Shown one piece after another: positions 14,401 to 21,208 of a stretch of DNA of 30,529 bases (position 1 is the stretch's first letter; every line of letters begins with the position of its first letter). The DNA is taken from the NCBI GenBank assembly GCA_021786815.1, contig JAJYMR010000407.1:1-30529 (forward strand), read 5' to 3'. This stretch comes from Deltaproteobacteria bacterium. Lineage in GTDB: Bacteria > Desulfobacterota > Binatia > Binatales > Binataceae. The notes beneath the pieces were generated by a model. That model was not told the DNA's origin. It saw only the letters and a list, made by a program, of their open reading frames with translations, and did no database searches. The translations under genes and the position numbers were made by a program.

Positions 14401-15587
14401 GCCGGTTCGTTGATGTCGGTGCCGAAAATCTGTATCGGCGTGCCGTAGGTGCGCGCGCCCAGGCACTCGAGCAGGCAGATGGCTATCGAATAGACTTCCT
14501 GGCCGGTCGAGCAGCCGGACGCCCAGATTCGTATCGCCTCCGTCGGCGCGCGGGCAGCGAGAATCTGTGGAAAAATCTTATTCCGCAGCGCGGTGAATAC
14601 TTCGGAGTCCCGGAAAAAGCTCGTGACATGAATCAGGATATCCTGAAAAAGGACGTTCAGTTCACCGCGGTTTGCCTCAAGGAATTTCAGGTAGTCGCCG
14701 ATCGATTCGACCTTGTGCAGAGCCATGCGCCGGGCGAGCCGACGCTTGATTGTGGATTTCTTGTAAAAGCTGAAATCGACTCCCGATGCGGTCTGCAACA
14801 GCCGGAACAGCTTCGTCCAGTCCTCCTCCTTCGCCGGCAGCGCCTCAGCCGCTTCCAGCTCCGGCGCTGTTACGAGCGGATGGTGCGCGATACGTGCAAG
14901 CTCGGCCGCGATGCGCGCCGGCGGCAGGACGAAATCAACGCATCCCGCGACAATCGCGCTGCGCGGCATCCCGTCGAACCTGGCGGTGGACGGCTCCTGG
15001 GCAAAGGTGATTCCACCCTCGACCTTGATCGCCTTCAACCCTGCCGTGCCGTCCGAAGCGGTGCCCGACAGGATCACGCCAATCGCGCGTGATTTCCGCG
15101 CTTCCGCCAGAGACTGGAAAAAATAGTCGATGGGCAGATGACGCCCCGCCGGCGCCCTGCGGCCTACTACGTGGAGCAACCCATCAACCACTCTCAGGTC
15201 TGCATTCGCGGGGATTACGTACACATTGTTGGCCTGTATGCGCATCCCCTCCCGCACTTCCTGCACCGGCATCTCGGTGGCCCTGGCGAGGAGCTTGGTC
15301 AGGATGCTCTCGTGCCTCGGTTCGAGGTGCTGCACCAGGACGAAGGCCATCCCGGTATTCGTCGGGAGCGCACGCAGAAGTTCCGTAAAGGCCTCGAGCC
15401 CTCCGGCGGAAGCGCCGATGCCGACGATCGGAGGCGCTTCCTGAGCGGCGGCGGAAGCTTTGGCGGATGCGTCAGCCGGCAATTTCTTCGCCGCGGATTC
15501 GATGTCACCACGGGCCTTCGTGCGGGTCTTGTCGCAGGGTGATTTTCCACCTCGCTCTCGCGAAGGTTTTTGGCCGCGTTGCTTCAT
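11490..15587 (-). CDS. CheB-CheR-coiled coil-PAS-HisKA_3 hybrid sensor histidine kinase
   Basis: 1365 residues, predicted cytoplasmic. Order: Lys/Ala-rich N-terminus (1-50); CheB methylesterase (about 52-235) with full triad S60 (GASAGG), H87 (VQHLEPRH) and D179 (GTASDG), but no CheB receiver domain; CheR methyltransferase (about 250-515) with SAM-binding IWASGCSTGQEVYS and GTDIN (389-393); a PAS-like segment (560-665); a signalling coiled coil with repeated STNEEL/SSNEEL units (690-778); three PAS domains (about 780-880, 895-1005, 1020-1135); dimerisation and phosphoacceptor helix with H1173 (RELHDVFSQ); and an HATPase_c domain with N1283, RIEDTGDGFD and GGLGFISMEER. Chemotaxis CheB and CheR demethylate and methylate receptor glutamates; here they are fused to a kinase paired with a DNA-binding regulator, so control of transcription, not motility, is likely. 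The start at 15587 has a weak ribosome binding site. Confidence 0.95.
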   Translation of the reverse strand: MKQRGQKPSRERGGKSPCDKTRTKARGDIESAAKKLPADASAKASAAAQEAPPIVGIGASAGGLEAFTELLRALPTNTGMAFVLVQHLEPRHESILTKLLARATEMPVQEVREGMRIQANNVYVIPANADLRVVDGLLHVVGRRAPAGRHLPIDYFFQSLAEARKSRAIGVILSGTASDGTAGLKAIKVEGGITFAQEPSTARFDGMPRSAIVAGCVDFVLPPARIAAELARIAHHPLVTAPELEAAEALPAKEEDWTKLFRLLQTASGVDFSFYKKSTIKRRLARRMALHKVESIGDYLKFLEANRGELNVLFQDILIHVTSFFRDSEVFTALRNKIFPQILAARAPTEAIRIWASGCSTGQEVYSIAICLLECLGARTYGTPIQIFGTDINEPAVEKARAAIYSEEEMQEVSAERKRRFFTRTSGGYQVNPVIRELCVFARHDVTKDPPFSKIDLISCRNVLIYLEPFLQKKVLFAFQYALKPKGVLMLGKSESLGAFTDMFTITDRKNKFFVRSAGAREPLEALQPLYERLVPQARPYLEAPPRLDLEKEADRIIWDRYAHAGIVVNNDFQILHFRGDTSPYLRPTPGKANFNLSKMVREELQFELSVAVREVRKTGRRLRREGIPLKNGQHMRLVNIEVFPLPVSTHTGKCFLILFDEAGPSGGQPLAPPETGKRKEKNGTRPLQPELKKLQNELDRTRQYLQSVIREHESTTEELKTANEEALSSMEELQSTNEELETAKEELQSSNEELVTLNEQLQRRNSELSRLSDDLSNIISGVNIPIVILDGNRNIRRFNLPAEKLLGLLPGDIGRPLSKLHIGVNIPDLHDLISKVVEEGSEIGREVESADGRWHLLRLRPFRSGERIEGVLMAFVDVAELKQKQDALDRERSFISAVLNAAKDLLVVVLDREGRILEFNRVCEQLTGYSAEEVKGRQPWEFLIPPAEASVIEKIFGELVAGSVNQAENHWITKDGRQLLIGWSNSPVTRDGAVDAIIATGIDHTERAEARQRILEGEATIRALLETAAQAIISINKQGQIVLANATTEKLFGYRRDELIGQPIEQLIPERFRKQHSARMAEWFSRPRNRQLDAGLELTGSRKDGTEFPVDISLSYIMTRGEVVAVGFVSDITDRKKNEQALLEYQEQLRRLTGSLINIQETENRELARELHDVFSQELAALGMEVSNLMASAEIKGTLTRRLSSLGGKIRHLADEMHRASRQLHPAILTELGLEAALREECGAFSEQSGIPVEFTCEGLPASIPEEASLCLYRIAQEGLRNVRKHVGAGEARVQIKGKSDGISLRIEDTGDGFDVAEARKKGGLGFISMEERVRLVNGKLDVRSKPGAGTTVDVFVPLKKAAA

Positions 15588-15899
15588 AGATATGTCTTTT
15601 CGCCGGAAACTCAGCGCTTGTGCGCGCTCAAAGTCCGCCTACACACTTACTCCACCCGAATGCGAAAGTGCGACCACCTCAAAAGTGTGCGCCACCTCTC
15701 GCGAGGTCCATATCTTATCGGACCAATTTTCTTATAAAGCTTTGCGGCGCCAGCAAGATTGTTTCTTACGAAGCGCGGCTCCAACGGTGACGGGGCGCAA
15801 TGTATGGTCGCGCGGCCGTTTCGGTCTTCATGGCCGGGAGCTGCGAGTGCGGCCGCCGTGCTCACGCGGGCGAACCGATAGAACCATCGACTACGCCGA
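15588..15899. other. 312-base gap upstream of the kinase-regulator operon
   Basis: I see no gene. The region should hold the kinase promoter on the minus strand. It is locally AT-rich at about 15710-15745 (minus-strand reading includes TTTATAAG and GATAAGATATGG). A small hairpin, ACCTC (15694-15698) with GAGGT (15703-15707), lies about 110 bases upstream of the start. No confident -35/-10 pair. Confidence 0.4.
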
Positions 15900-16484
15900 C
15901 TACGGAATGAACATCGGCGCGAACATCAGGAGCGGAATGATCCAGCTCTCCCAGTTCGATTGTTGCTGCTGTTGCTGATACTGCTGAATCTGGTCGTCGG
16001 CGGAATAGCTCTGATGGCTGGCAACCTGGGACAGGATGTCGTTATCGCCACCCTGTGCTCCGGAGGAACCCTCGGGCGCGTTCATGGTGAGGAGTTCGGG
16101 CTTTACGATTATCCGGTTCTCGATCGCCACGCTGGGGTCGTTGATAATCCGGCGCACTTTTTTTTCGGCGTTATCCTTGCCGCGCGGGGTCGCCACGAAG
16201 CCATAAAGGATAACCTGCCGCCCAGTGCCGCTGTCGACCACTTTTGCGCCGACCAGCGGGAGCCTGTGGGACTTCAAATAGTCGGTGAGCACGCGGCCTT
16301 GTCCCGCAGGGTCGTCCGGCAACTTGGGGAGCGCGGCGTTTGCTTCGTCGCGACCGGCGCTCACGGGCGAAGCCGCGCCCGGCACCGAAGCCGGCGAGTG
16401 TGCTGAAACCTGGGCGCAGGCTTGCAGCGTTATCAGACACGCCACAAGCCAAATCGCCAGAGCGATCCTCCCTAACCGCGCCAT
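15900..16484 (-). CDS. BON-type lipoprotein with glutamine tract
   Basis: 194 residues when started at the ATG at 16484; the frame is open upstream to 16691, but only this start gives a clean signal peptide, MARLGRIALAIWLVACLI, with lipobox LQAC (Cys23). A BON-like domain spans about 70-140 (GRQVILYGFVATP, AEKKVRRIINDPSVAIENRIIV), as in OsmY-type envelope proteins thought to bind phospholipid or other surfaces. It is followed by a polar linker, a glutamine tract (QQYQQQQQQ) and a hydrophobic C-terminus, WIIPLLMFAPMFIP, that could insert in or lie on a membrane. Likely anchored in the envelope and directed to the periplasm. A terminator with a T8 tract lies just upstream, so it is transcribed separately from the PLD-fold gene. 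Confidence 0.75.
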   Translation of the reverse strand: MARLGRIALAIWLVACLITLQACAQVSAHSPASVPGAASPVSAGRDEANAALPKLPDDPAGQGRVLTDYLKSHRLPLVGAKVVDSGTGRQVILYGFVATPRGKDNAEKKVRRIINDPSVAIENRIIVKPELLTMNAPEGSSGAQGGDNDILSQVASHQSYSADDQIQQYQQQQQQSNWESWIIPLLMFAPMFIP

Positions 16485-16521
16485 AGCAGGAAACCAAATC
16501 TCGATTATTCTAGTTTCCTTG

Positions 16522-16546
16522 AAAAAAAAGCCGTTGCGCAAGCGGC
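16522..16546 (-). terminator. Intrinsic terminator with T8 tract
   Basis: On the minus strand, GCCGCTTGCGCAACGGC folds as a GC-rich stem with one bulged base and a GCGC loop, directly followed by eight T residues (16529 down to 16522). This is the clearest rho-independent terminator in the window. It lies about 155 bases past the stop of the PLD-fold gene and about 40 bases before the BON lipoprotein start. Confidence 0.65.
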
Positions 16547-16701
16547 TCGAGGCTCTTCGACCGACAAAATCGAAAAGCTTGTCTTTTGAGCAAGGCTGGA
16601 CCCGACAAGGGGAGGCTAACCGCGTGCTCCGATCATGCTTCGTCGAAAGTTCATTTCGGCCGGTCCGACGCCCTGGCATCCCTGGCCGCAATTCTTCGCC
16701 G

Positions 16702-17214
16702 TTACAGGGCGCCCGAGCTATCCGTGTAAGCCGCTGCCAGGTCAGGATCCTGGGTCACAAACAGCCTCGTTACGCTTCGATGATGGTCCGAACCCGGACC
16801 GAAAAAGACTTTGATCACCTGCCGGTTGTCGATCACGATTACTTCCGGCCGATCGAGCGCGTAGTCAGGGTCACGCAGCTCGGCCATCGACCCCTTTGGG
16901 GCCATGACGCCCGGATATCGGCTTGAGCAGCGTTCGGAGATCATCCGGATCCTTACTCCAGCGGCTTCGGCTTTGCTCAGGGCGCTGAGCAGAGGCTCGG
17001 GTCCGATGCGATAGCCCTCGACCACGATGCTCTTGCGGGCGAGCCCGATCGCGTTACCGAGAACCGTCGTGCATCCGCCGTCGCAGGTGAACCAGGCATC
17101 GTCGTGCGGGAATCCATGACTGCGCGCAAGCCCGGCACCCGCATCGCATTGCGGGCACCAGGCGGCGACCAGAACAAGTGTCGCGAGGGTCGAACATGCG
17201 ACGATTTGCCGCAT
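16702..17214 (-). CDS. Exported phospholipase D-fold protein with degenerate HKD motif
   Basis: 170 residues with an N-terminal signal peptide (hydrophobic core LATLVLVAAW), so probably periplasmic or secreted. The remainder matches a single-domain PLD/Nuc-type protein: FTCDGGCTTVLGNAIGLA, KSIVVEGYRI, PLLSALSKAEAAGVRIRMI and VTQDPDLAAAYT. Active members cut phosphodiester bonds with HxKxxxxD. Here the position reads R122-P-E124-VIVI-D129: His and Lys are replaced by Arg and Glu and only Asp is kept. The downstream GSxN element also reads GPGSDHH. The protein is therefore predicted to be catalytically inactive and may bind a nucleic acid or lipid head group. It is divergent from the DUF2844 gene, with about 237 bases between them. 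Confidence 0.75.
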   Translation of the reverse strand: MRQIVACSTLATLVLVAAWCPQCDAGAGLARSHGFPHDDAWFTCDGGCTTVLGNAIGLARKSIVVEGYRIGPEPLLSALSKAEAAGVRIRMISERCSSRYPGVMAPKGSMAELRDPDYALDRPEVIVIDNRQVIKVFFGPGSDHHRSVTRLFVTQDPDLAAAYTDSSGAL

Positions 17215-17451
17215 CGCGCCCCATCCCTCGGCGAACCGCGTCTTCGCAAGCGGTCTTCCTGGATAAACTGACGGGCGAGACCGGCGATTGATTCACCGCA
17301 TCCGATCGAGACAGCCGGCAGGGCAATTGAATACCGGGGCGTTTGCGCTGCCGGGTCTACGCGTCCCTGGCCAAGTTGGTTACATTTGGCTTTCAGAAGA
17401 GTTTGGCACAATCTAGAAGACGCTGGGATTTGCAAAAATCAGGAAGTTTTT

Positions 17452-17961
17452 ATGAATAATTTCGCGTCGCGCACAAGTTGGGCCCGAACCTGCGCCTCGG
17501 TCATTCTGGCGGCTCTGGCGATGCGCATCTCCGGGTGGTTTGCGCCCTTTCCGGCGCAAGCCTCCCTGGGCCAGCCCGCGCAATCGGTTGAAACGGACTC
17601 CGCGCGGATGGCTGGACAGCTCCGCGAAGTCCCCGCGCCCGGCCGAAATTTCACCATCAAGGAAATTGCCGCGCCGGCCGGACTGTCAGTCCGTGAGTAC
17701 GTCTCGCCGGCCGGATTGGTTTTTGCGGTGTCATGGCGCGGCGCGACACCGCCCGATCTGCGGACCCTGCTGGGTTCCTATTTCAGCGATTACAAATCGG
17801 CCGCGGCCAAAAACCGGCTTCGTCCGGGTGCGCGCTATTCAGCGCTCAGGACCGATAGCGGCCTGGTGGTCCAGACCGGAGGGCATATGCGCGCTCTTTG
17901 GGGTCGGGCCTTTGTGCCAACTCTGTTTCCGTCCGGCGTAACTGAGGACGATATCCAGTGA
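17452..17961 (+). CDS. DUF2844-family exported protein
   Basis: 169 residues from the ATG at 17452, chosen because AGGAAG lies six bases upstream and a signal peptide follows (hydrophobic ASVILAALAMRISGW, probable cleavage after FPAQA). The mature part begins SLGQPAQSVETDSARM and contains FTIKEIAAPAGLSVREYVSPAGLVFAVSW and a LLGSYFSDYKSAA segment, matching the DUF2844 family as I know it. Its function is unknown; the family is repeatedly found next to DUF3443 genes, as here, where the stop overlaps the start of the DUF3443 gene (GTGA, 17958-17961). Translational coupling suggests the two act together in the periplasm, perhaps one as partner or prodomain-like factor of the other (inference). 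Confidence 0.8.
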   Translation: MNNFASRTSWARTCASVILAALAMRISGWFAPFPAQASLGQPAQSVETDSARMAGQLREVPAPGRNFTIKEIAAPAGLSVREYVSPAGLVFAVSWRGATPPDLRTLLGSYFSDYKSAAAKNRLRPGARYSALRTDSGLVVQTGGHMRALWGRAFVPTLFPSGVTEDDIQ

Positions 17962-19163
17962 ACCCAAAGCCGATAACCATACTTGTCTTCTCTCTGGCAC
18001 TGCTGTTCGCCGGTTGCGGAGGAGGAAGCGGCGGGAGTTCTTCGACTTCGTCCGGTGCTTCTTCGGCGTCGGCAAATAAGATGCAGCTTACGGTTAGCAG
18101 CGGTCCGTACAATGCTTATATCAACGCCCCATTCACGAGCGTGACCATATGCGCTCCGGGCACGTCCTCGTGCCAGACTATCGGCGGCATTCTAATCGAC
18201 ACGGGTTCCTACGGGTTACGAATTTTCGCGTCCAAGCTCAATGTTGCCCTTAAGCAGGAAACACAGTCGAGCGGAAAAATCGGCGAATGCGCCGTCTTTG
18301 GATCGTTTGCGGGCTGGGGGCCTGTCGCAACCGCAGCGGTCAAACTTGCCGGCGAGCGCGCAATAACCGTTCCGGTACAGGTCTTCAATGACTCGAGTTT
18401 CAACGCCGTGCCTACTGCCTGTACGCAATACGGCGTACCCATGCTGTCCACGCCATCGCAGGCCGGCTTCAACGGCGTTCTAGGTGTCGGATTGTTTCGC
18501 CACGATTGCGGCCAGGCATGCAGCACCTCTTCGTCGATCGGAGCCTACTACTCGTGCACTCAGCAGAGTTGTACCGGGACCACCGAACCGCTCTCGGAGC
18601 AGGTCCAGAATCCGGTGTGGCTGCTGCCGGTTGATAACAATGGCGTCCTGATAAGCCTGCCCCAGCTCGGTCCCAGCGGCGCGCCTTCCGTGAACGGTTC
18701 CCTGATTTTCGGTATAGGGACTGAATCGAACAACGCGCTCGGCTCGGCCAAAGTTTATACAGTCGATTCCGCGGGCAACTTCGCCACTACATACAAAGGG
18801 ACCTCGTTACCCAACAGCTTTATCGACAGCGGTTCGAACGGGTTTTTCTTCCCTGATTCATCGATCGCGCAATGTCCCGCCAATTCGAATGCTCCTGGCT
18901 TTTATTGTCCGTCGAGCACGCTTTCACTGTCGGCGGTGAACGCTGGCCAGGACGGAACCACCGGAACGGTCGATTTCCAGGTCGCGAACGCTAACAACCT
19001 CTTTGCAGGAAGCAATAGCGCGTTCTCAAACATTGGTGGCTCCTTGCCCGACTTCGCGGGAGCCTTTGACTGGGGGCTTCCCTTCTTTTTTGGCCGCACG
19101 GTGTTTGTTGCAATCAACGGACAGAGTTCACCGGGCGGAACCGGCCCGTACTGGGCGTACTGA
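17958..19163 (+). CDS. DUF3443-family lipoprotein, putative two-lobed aspartic peptidase
   Basis: 401 residues from GTG. A lipoprotein signal with lipobox FAGC (Cys20) is followed by a Gly/Ser-rich flexible linker (21-40), then a beta-rich domain. Two aspartic-peptidase-like active-site motifs are visible: ILIDTGSYG (D81) and FIDSGSNG (D290), about 209 residues apart. Each is followed by a hydrophobic-Gly element (NGVLGVG after the first; FDWGLPFFFGR after the second), as in pepsin-type proteases, where D32 and D215 play these roles. The domain has many Cys, several in paired positions (for example DCGQAC, SCTQQSC), fitting a periplasmic disulfide-bonded fold. DUF3443 has no assigned activity that I know of; peptidase function is inferred from motifs alone. 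A carbohydrate-binding beta protein with chance DTG motifs is the alternative. Confidence 0.85.
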   Translation: MNPKPITILVFSLALLFAGCGGGSGGSSSTSSGASSASANKMQLTVSSGPYNAYINAPFTSVTICAPGTSSCQTIGGILIDTGSYGLRIFASKLNVALKQETQSSGKIGECAVFGSFAGWGPVATAAVKLAGERAITVPVQVFNDSSFNAVPTACTQYGVPMLSTPSQAGFNGVLGVGLFRHDCGQACSTSSSIGAYYSCTQQSCTGTTEPLSEQVQNPVWLLPVDNNGVLISLPQLGPSGAPSVNGSLIFGIGTESNNALGSAKVYTVDSAGNFATTYKGTSLPNSFIDSGSNGFFFPDSSIAQCPANSNAPGFYCPSSTLSLSAVNAGQDGTTGTVDFQVANANNLFAGSNSAFSNIGGSLPDFAGAFDWGLPFFFGRTVFVAINGQSSPGGTGPYWAY

Positions 19164-19216
19164 GCACGAGATCGCACCGGAAGTCCGCCGGCCGCCGCGC
19201 GTCCGCGCCGGCTTGA

Positions 19217-19230
19217 GCGCATGCTTGCGC
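19217..19230 (+). terminator. Weak hairpin after the DUF3443 gene
   Basis: GCGCA (19217-19221) pairs with TGCGC (19226-19230) around TGCT, about 54 bases after the stop codon. The stem is short and no T-run follows, so this is weak evidence for termination. Confidence 0.2.
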
Positions 19231-19239
19231 GGTTTGCAT

Positions 19240-19272
19240 ATCTTTCAAAGATTCGCTTGAATTCTTGAAGCG
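19240..19272. promoter_or_regulatory. Two adjacent palindromes upstream of sorA
   Basis: ATCTTTCAAAGAT (19240-19252) is a perfect palindrome about a central base, and CGCTT (19254-19258) with AAGCG (19268-19272) forms a second inverted repeat immediately after. They lie about 135-167 bases upstream of the sulfite dehydrogenase start, in a low-GC patch, and could be operators. Confidence 0.3.
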
Positions 19273-19406
19273 CTGGCTGACATAACGTTTTCGGTCTGCT
19301 TTGATTCGGTTCTGGCTGCCGATATGGTCGGCGAGTGCAACCGTCTCGGAACCGATGCTGTTCCGAACCAGGCCGGACCGAGAGATATGGAGATGGGGTG
19401 CTGAAC

Positions 19407-20654
19407 ATGACCTACCTCAAACCGCCTGACGCGGCGGCAAGGCTTCCGCGGCGAGGCTTTCTGAAGAAACTGGGGGCAATCGTGGGCGCGGCATACGCAA
19501 CGGGCGCAGGAGGTCTTTCCGCCCTCGGCGCGGAACTGGTGCGGATGCCGTTTGCGCATGGCGAGCGGCGTCTGGCGCGGTTCCCGCAAAAGCGTCCCCT
19601 GCTCCTGCTGCGCTCCTGGCCGCCTCTGCTCGAAACGCCGATGAGCGTTTTCGATCGCGGAGTCTTTACACCGAACGACGCCTTCTACGTACGCTGGCAT
19701 CTTGGCCACATACCGACCGATATCGACGTCCCGAAATTCCGCCTGCGCATCCACGGCCACGTGAAAAAGCCGGTGGAACTGACGCTCGACGAAATCCAGC
19801 GCGAATTCAAAGCCGTCGAACTCGCGGCGGTCAACCAATGCTCCGGCAACAGCCGCGGCTTCTTCGAGCCCCGCGTCCCCGGCGGCGAATGGGGCAACGG
19901 CGCGATGGGCAACGCGCTGTGGACGGGCGTGAAGCTCGCCGACCTGCTGAACCGCGCGGGCATAAAGACCGGGGCGGTGCAGGTGCGCTTCAACGGAATG
20001 GATTCGGGTAACGTCGCCGCGACGCCGGACTTCATGAAATCGCTCTCCGTTGACCATGCCATGGATGGCGAGGTGATGGCCGCGTACGGAATGAACCGCG
20101 CGGCGCTCCCGTTCCTGAACGGATTTCCCCTTAGGCTTGTCGTACCGGGATGGTACGCAACGTACTGGGTGAAGATGCTCAACGACATCGAGGTCCTCGA
20201 CCATCCCGACGACAATTTCTGGATGAAGTCGGCCTATCTGATTCCGGACACGCCGGGCGCAAACATAAAGCCCGGCGAGAGCGCAAAGATGGTTCCGATC
20301 AACCGGATGGAGCCGCGCTCATTCATCACCAATCTGACCGACGGCGCCGCGGTGCGCGCAGGTTCGTCCACGGAGGTGAGAGGAATTGCCTTCGGCGGCG
20401 ATACGGGACTGGCCAAGGTGATGTTCTCGGCGGATGCGGGCAAGACCTGGCATCCGGCTCACCTGGACGAAGATCACGGGAAATACAGCTTCCGGCGCTG
20501 GTCGGCGCGTTTCGACCCGGTCAATCCCGGCGCGTACACGCTGATGTCGAAGGCCGTAAATGCCAACGGCGTGGCGCAGCCGATGCAGCCCAACTGGAAT
20601 CCCGGCGGTTTCATGCGCAACGTGGTCGAAAGCGTCCGCGTACGCGCGGCTTGA
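19407..20654 (+). CDS. SorA-like sulfite dehydrogenase, molybdopterin subunit
   Basis: 415 residues. Sulfite oxidase-family enzymes oxidise sulfite to sulfate at a molybdenum cofactor and pass electrons to cytochrome c in the periplasm. Visible: Tat signal PRRGFLKKLG (14-23) and Ala/Gly-rich hydrophobic region; the Mo-coordinating Cys145 in AAVNQCSGNSRGFF, followed by GGEWGNGAMGNALWTGVKL; a central FPLRLVVPGWYATYWVKML segment; and a C-terminal Mo-co dimerisation beta domain (about 300-410: RGIAFGGDTGLAKVMFSADAGKTW). The ATG at 19407 keeps the Tat motif near the N-terminus; a GTG at 19398 is an alternative with better spaced GGAG. The next gene is a single-haem cytochrome c 15 bases downstream, giving the SorAB arrangement. 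Other substrates of the fold (nitrate, protein methionine sulfoxide) are less likely. Confidence 0.88.
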   Translation: MTYLKPPDAAARLPRRGFLKKLGAIVGAAYATGAGGLSALGAELVRMPFAHGERRLARFPQKRPLLLLRSWPPLLETPMSVFDRGVFTPNDAFYVRWHLGHIPTDIDVPKFRLRIHGHVKKPVELTLDEIQREFKAVELAAVNQCSGNSRGFFEPRVPGGEWGNGAMGNALWTGVKLADLLNRAGIKTGAVQVRFNGMDSGNVAATPDFMKSLSVDHAMDGEVMAAYGMNRAALPFLNGFPLRLVVPGWYATYWVKMLNDIEVLDHPDDNFWMKSAYLIPDTPGANIKPGESAKMVPINRMEPRSFITNLTDGAAVRAGSSTEVRGIAFGGDTGLAKVMFSADAGKTWHPAHLDEDHGKYSFRRWSARFDPVNPGAYTLMSKAVNANGVAQPMQPNWNPGGFMRNVVESVRVRAA

Positions 20655-20669
20655 GGAGGCGCACAGGCT

Positions 20670-21044
20670 ATGTCTCGTTCAACAGTTGCTTCCCTGGTGG
20701 TCGTGATTTCAGCCGCGGTGCTGCTCCTTCATCCTATGGCGCAGGCCGCAACGCGCAGCTCCACGATCGTGCTCAAGTCGGAAAAGATTACGCTTCCCTT
20801 TGGACAGCTCCAGTTCCCCGGCAAGGGACCGGGCGCCGCGATCGCCAATACTCACTGCGCAATGTGCCATTCGCGAGGATTCATCGACACCCAGCCCCCG
20901 CTTTCGCACGCAGCGTGGAAGGCGGAGGTGCAAAAGATGATGTCGGCTTTAGGATGTCCGCTTAAACCTGATCAGACTGCCGATTTGATCAATTTCCTCT
21001 ATGACTACAACCATCGGCCGAAGCAAGGCGCGCCGGGGCAGTAG
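20670..21044 (+). CDS. SorB-like periplasmic cytochrome c
   Basis: 124 residues. A Sec signal peptide (VASLVVVISAAVLLL, likely cleavage after AQA, about residue 26) is followed by one haem-binding site, CAMCH (63-67), and a candidate axial Met in EVQKMMSALGC (M90 or M91), giving a small class-I-type cytochrome c. A ribosome binding site GAGGAGG precedes the ATG. It follows the molybdopterin subunit by 15 bases and should accept its electrons and pass them to a terminal oxidase pathway. The C-terminal half ends KPDQTADLINFLYDYN, the usual final helix. The identification as SorB rests more on neighbourhood than on sequence identity. Confidence 0.88.
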   Translation: MSRSTVASLVVVISAAVLLLHPMAQAATRSSTIVLKSEKITLPFGQLQFPGKGPGAAIANTHCAMCHSRGFIDTQPPLSHAAWKAEVQKMMSALGCPLKPDQTADLINFLYDYNHRPKQGAPGQ

Positions 21045-21102
21045 GTCCGCGCGGGCCTCGATAGCTCCGAAACCCTAAGCGAGAAACCGCGGCCCGGTTG
21101 AC

Positions 21103-21121
21103 TGGCGCGTCGTTAGCGCCA
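21103..21121 (+). terminator. Hairpin after sorAB
   Basis: TGGCGC (21103-21108) pairs with GCGCCA (21116-21121) around a 7-base loop, 58 bases past the cytochrome stop and about 90 before the next gene. It lacks a T-run. Confidence 0.3.
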
Positions 21122-21208
21122 GCGCTCGAACGCCGGCCTTGCCCTCCCGCGCTGTGTTCAACGATCTGCTGCGCGTAGAATTTAGAAGGGAAAGGAGCGG
21201 CTTCGTCA

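Noticed and set aside
13635..15092. 485-residue plus-strand open frame
   Set aside because: Antisense to the CheB/CheR part of the kinase; composition is typical of a shadow frame and no ribosome binding site stands out.
16485..16691. N-terminal extension of the BON lipoprotein
   Set aside because: The extension would bury the signal peptide and lipobox 70 residues inside the protein and reads through a terminator hairpin; the start at 16484 is far better.
16285..16926. 213-residue plus-strand open frame
   Set aside because: It runs antisense through the BON lipoprotein signal, the T8 terminator and the PLD-fold gene, so it is not compatible with the supported features.
17403..17420. TTGGCAC element resembling a sigma-54 -24 box before the DUF2844 gene
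   Set aside because: The required GC of the -12 element (TTGC) is missing at the right distance; it reads AGAA.
19245..20204. 319-residue minus-strand open frame
   Set aside because: Antisense to the sulfite dehydrogenase; His/Arg-rich, no motif.
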